54,274 bases of DNA from Streptomyces sp. WMMB303 (GTDB lineage Bacteria > Actinomycetota > Actinomycetes > Streptomycetales > Streptomycetaceae): the NCBI RefSeq assembly GCF_029351045.1, contig NZ_JARKIN010000003.1, forward strand, positions 1-54,274, given 5' to 3'. Under the pieces are notes generated by a model. That model was given only the letters and a program-made list of their open reading frames with translations. It ran no database searches and was not told the DNA's origin. How positions within the stretch are numbered: the stretch's first letter is position 1; each line of letters starts with the position of its first letter. Made by a program: the position numbers and the translations under genes. Below, in pieces: positions 47,553 through 54,274 of this stretch.

Positions 47553-48358
47553 CAGAGGGCCTGCTCAACGCTGAGAGCCAAGTTCATGAAGTCCTCCCGG
47601 GCCCGCAAAGCGGTGCCGCTCTCCTTGTACTCCACCACCGTCAGCCCGTCCTCAGCCGCATGAGCATGGATCTTGTACTTCCGGATCGGATCAGGCACGC
47701 GCGGATAGTCGTGCTCATCGATCCACTTCTTCACCTTGTCCAGCGCCGTGTCGCCGTCACGAGGATCGTGCAGGTTGATCACGACCATGAAAGGGATACC
47801 CCGCGGCTTCAGGATCCGCTCGATGGTGAACTCCGCCGGCGCCCACGACAGCCACTCCGGAGTGATCGGCACGATCGCCAGGTCCGCAAGGTCGAGAACC
47901 TCACGCAGCGCGTCAGCGACCCTGCTCTCACCGAGCGGATCAGCACCCCACGCAGCATCCGGATCGATCTCCATGAAGCCAGGAGTGTCGACAACGACGC
48001 GCTTCCGGTTCGGGTCCTTCTGCAGCGCGGACAGCACCCCGACCTCGCCCCGGGTGACGAGGTAGTCGAAGGGCAGCGTCTCTTCAGGAACCTGGTCGGC
48101 CCACGTCTCCAGGCTGCCCTGCGGGTCAATCCCCGCAGCGATGACCGCCGCGTCCTCGACGTCGTTCTGCATCAGGCTGCTGCGCCCTGACACGGCCGCG
48201 AGATTGACCGTTATGGTCGACTTCCCCGCGCCGCCCTTCTGCTGGATGACGATGACGAACTTCGGGCCTGCATCCGCGGCCGTATTCTGAGCAGGGGTCA
48301 AGAGAGCCTCCGTGGCTTCCCCGTAGGTACTCGGATCCTCGACATCATGGCATCCCAC
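47552..48358 (-). CDS. ParA-family ATPase (system 2)
   Basis: 268 residues counted from GTG 48358. Deviant Walker A VIQQKGGAGKSTITV near residue 40, DPQGS, VVVDTPGF as Walker A' and B, and IVPITPEW in the ParA core; little N-terminal extension, as in type Ib systems. The start is open: TTG 48301 has GGAGG five bases upstream and gives a more typical 249-residue ParA, while GTG 48358 lacks a ribosome site. Different in lineage from ParA-1 at 15211, so the replicon carries two unrelated partition systems. Confidence 0.85.
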   Translation of the reverse strand: MGCHDVEDPSTYGEATEALLTPAQNTAADAGPKFVIVIQQKGGAGKSTITVNLAAVSGRSSLMQNDVEDAAVIAAGIDPQGSLETWADQVPEETLPFDYLVTRGEVGVLSALQKDPNRKRVVVDTPGFMEIDPDAAWGADPLGESRVADALREVLDLADLAIVPITPEWLSWAPAEFTIERILKPRGIPFMVVINLHDPRDGDTALDKVKKWIDEHDYPRVPDPIRKYKIHAHAAEDGLTVVEYKESGTALRAREDFMNLALSVEQAL

Positions 48359-48452
48359 CAAGACGCGGGGGAGAGTCGACCCAGCACGCGGCGCGCCGCA
48401 ACACCGCCTCATCGCGGCCGGGAGGCCCGGACGGTCGCGCGCTGCCAGCCTT

Positions 48453-48662
48453 CTACAGTTCGAGCTGGGCCATCTGCTCGACCACCTGGCCGGTCACCCG
48501 CAGGATGCCCTGGCCCAGCTCGGTGGGGGCCAGCAGGAGACCCAGCACCAGGACGATGAACACCGTGAGCTTCTCGTCGTTGCGGCTCCGCGCCTCTGTA
48601 CGCCGCCGCAGACGCATCACGACTACGAATGCCAGCAGTACCGCCACGTTGATGGTCAGCAC
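48453..48662 (-). CDS. Two-span small membrane protein
   Basis: 69 residues from GTG 48662 (GAGAGGGGGGC upstream). Transmembrane helices LTINVAVLLAFVVVMRLRRR and KLTVFIVLVLGLLLAPTELG with a basic loop between (RRRTEARSRNDEK), then an amphipathic end (VTGQVVEQMAQLEL). Short proteins of this build are widespread on Streptomyces plasmids without a known role. Confidence 0.65.
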   Translation of the reverse strand: MLTINVAVLLAFVVVMRLRRRTEARSRNDEKLTVFIVLVLGLLLAPTELGQGILRVTGQVVEQMAQLEL

Positions 48663-48915
48663 CCGCCCCCCTCTCCCGCGCTGTCTCGTGTGCGCCCCGG
48701 TCTCTTGTAGGGCACACGTCTCCCCGGGTGCCGGGCGTATGAGAGGGGTTGGCGCTGAACGGTCCCTATTTGACCGGATGCCACCCCCGCACACACAGCC
48801 GCCCCACGACCGCGGGCCCCGCTGCTCCTCTCACGGGGAGCGGCGGGGCCCTATCTCTGTCCTGTCCCTGTCCCCTGGGGGTGGGAGGGGCTGATCAGGA
48901 AGGAAAGATAGGAGC

Positions 48916-49506
48916 ATGCCCGAGCGCAGTCTCAATTTCGGTCTCTACGGTGCCCAGGGCCGTAAGAGCGCCCAGCTCGCCGCCGAGGTCCTGGACCGTC
49001 TGGCGCTGGAGGGCGGGATCCGTTCCCCGGTCACCACCCGCCGCGGCCTGGGCGCCCGCCTGAACTATCTGACCAACTCGGCGGCCGGCCGTCAGGCGAT
49101 GGCCGAGGCCGGGATCCAGGTTTCGCGTGCGACGCTGCGCCGCTGGGTCCAGCACAAGCAGACCCCCTCGCGCGCCAACCTGGCCCGTCTCGATGCCGCT
49201 TACCGTGCCTACCGGCGCCGGAACGTGGCGCGGCACCTGCTGCAGCGCCTCAACGCCCGGGGCGGTACCCGGGTGGAGATCCAGCCGCTTGACCAGTCCG
49301 GCGTGCCCGATCCGCGCAGGCGGGTGATTGCCACCGACCGGGCCGGGTTCCGGCGTCTGCGGATCCGCCGCTGGGACCGGATCGTGGACGCCTGGGCAGC
49401 CGCAGACGATGCGGCTCTCGCGGATGCCTGGGAGGTCGAGCTGACCGATCTGGGGTCGCAGTGGGGCCAGTACGAGTACGCCACCTCCGTCGGCTTCTCC
49501 GCCTGA
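48916..49506 (+). CDS. Tpg-like terminal protein candidate
   Basis: 196 residues; GGAAGGA before ATG 48916. Layout parallels telomere-bound Tpg proteins of Streptomyces linear replicons (about 184 residues): a helix-turn-helix after a G-A-R-L/M-x-Y-L motif (GARLNYLTNSAAGRQAMAEA, GIQVSRATLRRWVQHKQTP), an arginine-rich helix (LDAAYRAYRRRNVARHLLQR), a G-x-x-V/I-x-I strand, and an ending WEVELTDLGSQWG like the Tpg LEVEFTDIEY end. The similarity is by pattern and from memory of the family, not by alignment. No tap gene is adjacent. A plain DNA-binding regulator is the alternative. Confidence 0.5.
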   Translation: MPERSLNFGLYGAQGRKSAQLAAEVLDRLALEGGIRSPVTTRRGLGARLNYLTNSAAGRQAMAEAGIQVSRATLRRWVQHKQTPSRANLARLDAAYRAYRRRNVARHLLQRLNARGGTRVEIQPLDQSGVPDPRRRVIATDRAGFRRLRIRRWDRIVDAWAAADDAALADAWEVELTDLGSQWGQYEYATSVGFSA

Positions 49507-49575
49507 ACGGCCGGCCACCCGGCCCTCAGACTGACCAAGAAGAGGGGAGTATCACCGGGGCCCGGTGGCGTGGCA

Positions 49576-49788
49576 CTATCCGCGGTTGGGTGTCCATTCC
49601 CAGGCTCCGCCGCCGCGCCATTCGATGAGGTTCGCGTCGTCGAGGCGGACGTGTTCCCGTTCCAGGCCGACGCCCTCCAGTATGTCCAGCAGGTCCATGA
49701 CGTTGTGGGCGGTGCCGAGGATGTGGCCGCGGGCCACCACCTGCCGGCCGCCCTCACTGTCGGGAGCATGCACGACCACCGCGGCCAC
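49576..49788 (-). CDS. Small paralog A (WRGGG family)
   Basis: 70 residues; GGAGG nine bases before GTG 49788, which overlaps the stop of paralog B (TAGTG). Contains EGGRQVVARGHILGTAHNVM, DLLDILEGVGLEREHV and LIEWRGGGAWEW. Clearly homologous to its neighbour across its length. Function unknown; compact alpha/beta domain. Confidence 0.7.
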   Translation of the reverse strand: MAAVVVHAPDSEGGRQVVARGHILGTAHNVMDLLDILEGVGLEREHVRLDDANLIEWRGGGAWEWTPNRG

Positions 49789-50006
49789 TACCGGCCGCCT
49801 CCGGACGGTTCCCAGACGGTGGGCCCGCCGCCGCGCCATTGGATGAGCGGCCCTTCCAGGTCGACCTCGCCGGGTTCCCAGCCGGCCTGTGCCAGCAGGG
49901 CCAGGACGTCTTGCGGCCCGTGGGCGCGGCCCAGGATGCCGTCGTGCAGCCGGACACGACGGCCGCCCTCCTCATCCGGCGGATACACCGTCACCGGGAC
50001 AGCCAT
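49788..50006 (-). CDS. Small paralog B (WRGGG family)
   Basis: 72 residues from ATG 50006. VTVYPPDEEGGRRVRLHDGI, LGRAHGPQDVLALLAQAG and LIQWRGGGPTVWEP line up with paralog A. Tandem duplication with conserved GG, ILG-x-AH and WRGGG; the arginine of WRGGG may be functional. No family recognised. Confidence 0.7.
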   Translation of the reverse strand: MAVPVTVYPPDEEGGRRVRLHDGILGRAHGPQDVLALLAQAGWEPGEVDLEGPLIQWRGGGPTVWEPSGGGR

Positions 50007-50047
50007 AACCCCACCGTGCTGCACGCCGGGTTCCGGCGCATCTCGGG

Positions 50048-50800
50048 TCAACGCCGCCCCTGGCTTGGCCGGCGGTGCTCCTCCCAGGCGAGGAGTGTGC
50101 TGGGTGTGCTGCCCACTTCCGCGGCGATGCCCTTCAGCCCGCGGCTGCCTACTGCGCTGCGGGCCTCGGTCAGGTCGCCCCAGCCGCGGGCGGCGAATTC
50201 GGCGTCGAGCCGGGCGTAGGCGGCGGCTCGCCGGGGCTGGAGCCGCGCACCGGCCGTGGCCCACCCGTCGCCGAGGATCTTCCTGCGCCAGTACGCGATC
50301 GTTCTTGGGTCCCGCTCCGCCCTGCGTCCGACCTCGTGGAGGCTGAGATGAGCGGTGTCACGGATGAAGGTCTCCCACCCGGAATGGCCGAGGCCGCGGG
50401 CCATGGCGTCGAGGGCTGCCCGTTTGTTCGCGTGGGCCTGGCTGCGGCCCTTGACGATGGTGGCCCGGTGAATGGCCCGAACCTCGGGCCGGGGCGCGGT
50501 GGCTACGTGGCGGGTGTTCCCGGAGCGCCCGGCAGCGCGGCGCTCCTCGGGGCTCTGCCGCTGGGCGATGGAGGCGAGTTCACCGCGAGCTTGGCGGGCG
50601 CGGGCCTGCTCCCGCCACCTGTCACTCAACTCCGGGCTCACGAGCGGGTGGGTGGCGGCCAGGCCGTGCCGTTCGCGGTAGTCGTCCGGGTGCATGTCCT
50701 CGCCGCGGTGGAGGTGCATGTCGAGCCTTCGGTACCACCGGCCGCATTCCAGGCACTGCAAGTGCCCTGCGGCGTCCTCGGGCTGCGTCCCGCGCGGCAC
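50048..50800 (-). CDS. Ros/MucR-type zinc-finger and helix-turn-helix DNA-binding protein
   Basis: 250 residues from GTG 50800 (a TTG at 50809 overlapping the previous stop is possible). The N-terminal LQCLECGRWYRRLDMHLHRGEDMHPDDYR is a Ros/MucR zinc finger (C-x-x-C ... H-x-H). Two later helix-turn-helix segments, LSLHEVGRRAERDPRTIAYWRR and LKGIAAEVGSTPSTLLAWEE, each carry a recognition helix. Three DNA-binding units suggest binding to a long or repeated site. Operon partner of the preceding Xre-like gene. Confidence 0.78.
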   Translation of the reverse strand: MPRGTQPEDAAGHLQCLECGRWYRRLDMHLHRGEDMHPDDYRERHGLAATHPLVSPELSDRWREQARARQARGELASIAQRQSPEERRAAGRSGNTRHVATAPRPEVRAIHRATIVKGRSQAHANKRAALDAMARGLGHSGWETFIRDTAHLSLHEVGRRAERDPRTIAYWRRKILGDGWATAGARLQPRRAAAYARLDAEFAARGWGDLTEARSAVGSRGLKGIAAEVGSTPSTLLAWEEHRRPSQGRR

Positions 50801-50805
50801 CGGCG

Positions 50806-51246
50806 TCAACGTCCGCCGCCCCGAGCCGTCTCCTGCCGGTCTACGGCGTCGGCGTAGGCGATGGACAGGCCGGGCACCTCCTGGGCGATGCGGGCGATGA
50901 CAGCGCGGTGCCAGGAGGCGGGGAACGGGATCTCGGGGTGGGCGGTGTGGTACTCGGCGTCGTCCCGGTAGGTGACCACCCCGGGGTCGGGCAGGTCCAT
51001 CAGCTTGCCGATCAGGCCGGAGACGAACTCGCCGGTCCGCTGCTCCAGGTCTCCGATCTCCAGGCGGACTCCGTCGGGGATGGCGTACTTCCCTGCTTCC
51101 CAGTGGCGGACGGTGCGGGCGCTGACGCCGAGGTGTTGGGCGAGCCATTCGGGGGTGAGGCCGAGCCATTCGCGGACGACCCGCAACTCGGCCGGGGTCA
51201 TACGCTCGTCCTCCGGCATGCCGGGCGGATCGGTGTAGTCGGGCAC
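50806..51246 (-). CDS. Xre-like regulator with a YdiL/DUF1870-type domain
   Basis: 146 residues; GGAGGCACC stands right before GTG 51246. The helix-turn-helix MTPAELRVVREWLGLTPEWL, LAQHLGVSARTVRHWEAGKYAIP is followed by a helical domain (LEQRTGEFVSGLIGKLMD) with a short alpha/beta end. DUF1870/YdiL proteins have this plan. Likely repressor of its own operon. Confidence 0.75.
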   Translation of the reverse strand: MPDYTDPPGMPEDERMTPAELRVVREWLGLTPEWLAQHLGVSARTVRHWEAGKYAIPDGVRLEIGDLEQRTGEFVSGLIGKLMDLPDPGVVTYRDDAEYHTAHPEIPFPASWHRAVIARIAQEVPGLSIAYADAVDRQETARGGGR

Positions 51247-51307
51247 GGTGCCTCCAAGAGCGAAGCCCCCGGCTCGGTGCCGGGGGCTGCTGGTTGCGGA
51301 CGGGGGG

Positions 51308-51490
51308 TCAGGCGCTGGTGTCGTGGCTCTCGACGATGGCCCAGTAGGACTGCGAGTCGACGTCATCGACGCTGTTCAGGTCACCGTCGTGGCCGGCGAC
51401 CAGGTCGTCCACGATGGCGTTGATGTCGAAGTCCTCGGTGTGGTCGCCGAGGGTGGTGGAGACCTGGTGGGCGATGTCCTGACGGTTCAT
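51308..51490 (-). CDS. Small acidic protein
   Basis: 60 residues; GGAAGGAACC precedes ATG 51490. Strongly acidic (HTEDFDINAIVDDLVAGHDG; NSVDDVDSQSYWAIVESHDT). Acidic, aspartate-rich proteins of this size on mobile elements can mimic DNA; that is only a possibility here. Stop lies 61 bases before the next gene's start. Confidence 0.65.
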   Translation of the reverse strand: MNRQDIAHQVSTTLGDHTEDFDINAIVDDLVAGHDGDLNSVDDVDSQSYWAIVESHDTSA

Positions 51491-51725
51491 GTCCGGTTCC
51501 TTCCGGCGGGGTCTGGGGCTGTTCCCCTGACCTCATGACAACCACGGTAGCTTCCAAATGTGGAAGGTGCAACTGGTTGCGTGCCACCGTGCTTTGCCGC
51601 TCAAGTGCCCGCCGCCGGGTCGTCGGCCTCCGTCTACTAGTGCCCCGTCGCCTGGTGCCGACGGCCACCGCCAGGCCCCGCACGCCCAGTGGGGGCGGGG
51701 CTCCTGCAGGGGGGAAGAGGTGAAA

Positions 51726-51775
51726 CTAACGCCCCCCGTTGCCTTTTTCTTACGGGGGCCGTTAGATTCGTGGGT
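51726..51775 (+). promoter_or_regulatory. Promoter/operator of the helicase operon
   Basis: CTAACGCCCCCCGT (51726) and ACGGGGGCCGTTAG (51752), complementary but for one base, flank TTGCCT and overlap TTAGAT, which sit 17 bases apart as -35 and -10 boxes. The dyad overlies the promoter, so a repressor site is likely. Confidence 0.6.
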
Positions 51776-51806
51776 CGGAGAGACCGCATCCTCAGGGGAG
51801 GAACGC

Positions 51807-52451
51807 ATGCCCGCGCCCGCAGACCCGGGTTCACCGCTGAGCACGACCACCGTCGCCGACTGGCCGGCCGCTGAGGCATTCCTGGCCCAGCACACCAGCC
51901 TCAGCGCCTACCGGCTGGCTGCTCTGGCCGCGCAGATGGGCAGCGAGCACCACGAGCTGGCCCTGGACCCGGACAGCCGCACGGTCTGGTGGGCCTGGGA
52001 CGGAAGCCCTCTCGACATGGAGGGATGGACGGTCGAGCAACTGACGCCGGAAGCCGCCACCGACATGCTGGAGACCTATGTGATCTTCATCGAGGGCCGC
52101 CGGGAGGACCCTTCCCTCTACACCCGCGCCAGTGAGGCTGACGAGGACATGGACGCCATGGACGAATACGCGGCCGTTCTGCGTCTCACCCTCCCCGAGG
52201 ACCCGGCCGAGGCCGCCCGCGAAATCCGCCACGAGCGCCGGCGCCTCGCACGCCGGGACGCCCGATGGGGCTGGACGCACGCCGAACTGGTCCGGGGCCT
52301 GGTCGGCACCGACCGCGGCGGCAAGGCCCGCGCCGCCCGCCGACTCCGCCGCTCGGAGGTGCAGATCGGCCGGATCATCCGCGAGGACGAACAGCGCCGC
52401 ACCGCCTGGGCCGAAGCCGTACCCGACGAGCCGCACGAGGAGAGCCGATGA
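51807..52451 (+). CDS. Hypothetical protein with C-terminal helix-turn-helix
   Basis: 214 residues; GGGGAGGAACGC before ATG 51807. An N-terminal alpha/beta half (AYRLAALAAQMGSEHHEL, TVWWAWDGSPLDMEGW), a charged middle, and a C-terminal segment with GWTHAELVRGLVGTDRGGKA, ARRLRRSEVQIGRIIREDE, a helix-turn-helix-like end. Its stop overlaps the helicase start (ATGA), so it is the helicase's operon partner and may be its regulator or loader. Confidence 0.7.
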   Translation: MPAPADPGSPLSTTTVADWPAAEAFLAQHTSLSAYRLAALAAQMGSEHHELALDPDSRTVWWAWDGSPLDMEGWTVEQLTPEAATDMLETYVIFIEGRREDPSLYTRASEADEDMDAMDEYAAVLRLTLPEDPAEAAREIRHERRRLARRDARWGWTHAELVRGLVGTDRGGKARAARRLRRSEVQIGRIIREDEQRRTAWAEAVPDEPHEESR

Positions 52452-54274
52452 GCGGCACCACACACGCGACACGGCATCACGACAGCGGGCCGGTGGAGTT
52501 GCGGCGCCGGCAGAGGGAGGCGGTGGAGGCGGCGGTGTTCGCGTTGGAGATCCCGCCCGCCGGCATCCCCGAACAGGGTCTGCGGACTCAGGTGGTGGCC
52601 GCTCCGGGGTCGGGGAAGACGCTGATCGCGCATGAGGTGGCCCGCCGTCTGGCGCCCCGCGGCCGGGTCTTGGTGCTGGTGCCCACGCTCAACCTGCTGA
52701 CGCAGACGGTGGCCAAGTGGCGCGCGTACGGGATGAGCGGCCCGGCGGTGGCGGTCTGCTCCCTGGACCGCGACTCCGAGATCCGCGCCCATCTGGCCGA
52801 CGAGCTTCAGGTGCGCTGCACGACGAATCCGCTGCGCCTGTCGCTGTGGGCCGGCGCCGGTCCTGTCACGGTGTTCGCGACCTATGCCTCCCTGGCGGGC
52901 ACCTCCCGCACCGACACCGACACCGACACCGACACCGATCGGCACGACGACCAGGAGGACGGGGAGCAAGCCGCGGCCGGTGTGCTGGAGCGGGCTCTGT
53001 CCGGTGCGTTCGGTCAGCAGTTGGACGGGTTCGACCTGGCGGTGGTGGACGAAGCGCACCGCACGGCCGGTCTGGCGTCGAAGCCGTGGGCGGTCATTCA
53101 CGACAACGCCCGCATCCCGGCCGCCCGCCGCCTCTACATGACCGCCACGCCCCGCATCTGGGAAGCCCGCAGCCCCGAAGACGGCCCAACAGCGGACGAC
53201 GGAGAGGGGGAAGACGGGGAGGTGCTGGTCGCGTCGATGGACGACGAGACCCTCTACGGCGCCCCCTGCTTCGTCTATCCGCTCGGGCAGGCGATCGAGG
53301 AGGACGTGCTCGCGTCCTTTGAGATCGATGTGCTGGAGATCCGCGACCCCGCACCCCCTGGCGACGACGCTGCCCTCGAGGAGCGCCGAGGGATGCGGCT
53401 GGGCGCGATCCGCGCCGCCACCCTCGCCCACATGGAAACCTCCGGCACCGTCAGCCTCCTCTCCTTCCACGCCCGCACCCAGGAAGCCCTCTCCTTCGCC
53501 CGCGGTCTGCCCGACGCCGCCGACGAGCTGCGGGCGGCCGGCCGGTTCCCCGGGCAGGTGTGGGGGGAGTGGCTGTGCGGCCTGCACCCGGCCTCACACC
53601 AGCGGACGGTCCTGGACCAGCTCGCGTATGGCGTCGACGCGGAGGGCCGCAAGACGGAGTTCCGCATCCTGTCCACCTGCCGCCTGCTGGGCGAGGGGAC
53701 CGACATCACCGGCCCCCGCGGCCTCGACGGCGTCCTGTTCGCCGACGTACGCCGCTCACCCGTCGACATCGTCCAAGCCGTCGGCCGCGCCCTGCGACAG
53801 AAACCCCACCAGGGGAAGGTGGCCCGCCTGGTGGTACCGGTGCTCCTCGCACCGGAGGACGAGGGCCGGGACATGGCCGCAACGGCCGCATACGAGCCCC
53901 TGGTGGCCGTACTGCGCGCCCTGCACTCCTTCGACCCCCGCATCATCGAGCAGCTCTCCGTGCGCCCTGCAGGGCGGCACAGCGGCACCCCGGAGGACAC
54001 CCTCGCCGCCGACCCGGCCGGCGACCCCCGCCAACACACCGGCACCGAGCCGGCCGAGGAGGGCGAGCCGGCCGACGACGCCCAAGAGGAGAAGCCAGAC
54101 CGCGCAGAGAGAGCCGAATTGGCGCTGCTGCGCTTCTCCCGCCGCGGCCGCCAGGCCGACGAGATCGCCCGCCTGGTCCGCACCCGCGTCCTGCGCCCCG
54201 AGTCCACGGCGTGGCTGACCGGCCTGGAAGCCGTCCGCGCCTACGCAGCCGAACACGGACACGCCAACATCCCC
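52448..54274 (+). CDS. SF2 DEAD/DEAH helicase, cut by the window end
   Basis: The first 609 residues are visible. Motif I AAPGSGKTLIA (about 51-61), Ia RVLVLVPTLNLLTQT, motif II VVDEAHRTAG, motif III YMTATPRIW, motif V STCRLLGEGTDI and motif VI IVQAVGRALRQ are all present. The end reads LRAYAAEHGHANIP-like, the start of helicase-associated repeats. Large helicases of this sort lie near the ends of Streptomyces linear chromosomes and plasmids (TtrA-type); whether this one is such depends on the sequence beyond the window. A threonine/aspartate repeat (TDTDTDTDTD) splits motifs I and II. Confidence 0.85.
   Translation, partial: MSGTTHATRHHDSGPVELRRRQREAVEAAVFALEIPPAGIPEQGLRTQVVAAPGSGKTLIAHEVARRLAPRGRVLVLVPTLNLLTQTVAKWRAYGMSGPAVAVCSLDRDSEIRAHLADELQVRCTTNPLRLSLWAGAGPVTVFATYASLAGTSRTDTDTDTDTDRHDDQEDGEQAAAGVLERALSGAFGQQLDGFDLAVVDEAHRTAGLASKPWAVIHDNARIPAARRLYMTATPRIWEARSPEDGPTADDGEGEDGEVLVASMDDETLYGAPCFVYPLGQAIEEDVLASFEIDVLEIRDPAPPGDDAALEERRGMRLGAIRAATLAHMETSGTVSLLSFHARTQEALSFARGLPDAADELRAAGRFPGQVWGEWLCGLHPASHQRTVLDQLAYGVDAEGRKTEFRILSTCRLLGEGTDITGPRGLDGVLFADVRRSPVDIVQAVGRALRQKPHQGKVARLVVPVLLAPEDEGRDMAATAAYEPLVAVLRALHSFDPRIIEQLSVRPAGRHSGTPEDTLAADPAGDPRQHTGTEPAEEGEPADDAQEEKPDRAERAELALLRFSRRGRQADEIARLVRTRVLRPESTAWLTGLEAVRAYAAEHGHANIP

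Overview
The window is about 54 kb of very GC-rich DNA with actinobacterial start sites (many GTG starts, GGAGG-type ribosome sites, 1- or 4-base gene overlaps). The gene content is that of a Streptomyces extrachromosomal or recently mobile replicon. The strongest reading is part of a large, probably linear, conjugative Streptomyces plasmid, or a chromosome arm carrying one. The evidence is a pSLA2-like replication pair (initiator with iterons inside the gene, plus a DnaB-like helicase), two complete ParA/ParB systems, a TraB/FtsK conjugation ATPase with a candidate clt locus, a Tpg-like terminal-protein candidate and a large helicase of the telomere-proximal type. No telomere, rRNA or tRNA gene was seen.

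Layout. 1-2.5 kb: repeat-rich spacer, a decayed wHTH fragment, a toxin-tail/immunity-like pair and a hypothetical gene. 2.7-6.3 kb: three-gene Mu/Tn552-like transposition operon (minus strand). 6.6-11.5 kb: small genes (zinc ribbons, DUF3307 membrane protein, Phd/RelE toxin-antitoxin) between two palindrome-rich non-coding regions. 11.5-15.0 kb: a helicase N-terminal domain that stops before its motor, a sigma-factor operon, and a scar of truncated genes. 15.2-17.4 kb: parAB system 1. 17.9-21.3 kb: replication locus and a regulator. 21.4-25.5 kb: HAD phosphatase and dehydrogenase facing two P-loop kinases, next to a GntR regulator with a large operator. 25.9-37.6 kb: a colinear transfer/spread block with TraB. 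37.7-44.9 kb: nucleotide/DNA-modification genes (deoxyribosyltransferase-like, DUF5131, atypical C5 methyltransferase, beta-clamp-like, DpdA/TGT-like). 45.2-48.7 kb: lipoprotein, parAB system 2 with palindromic candidate centromeres, small membrane protein. 48.9-54.3 kb: Tpg-like protein, tandem small paralogs, two DNA-binding proteins, and a helicase that runs off the end.

How it fits together. Replication (initiator and helicase), partition (two systems, suggesting a fused or composite replicon) and conjugation (TraB plus Spd-like membrane proteins, GntR repressor) form the backbone. The 37.7-44.3 kb genes lie in the same direction directly behind the transfer genes and look like a DNA-base-modification module that could protect or mark the element during transfer; that role is inference. 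Several junctions with truncated genes (1.7, 6.9, 11.5, 14.8 kb) show a history of rearrangement.
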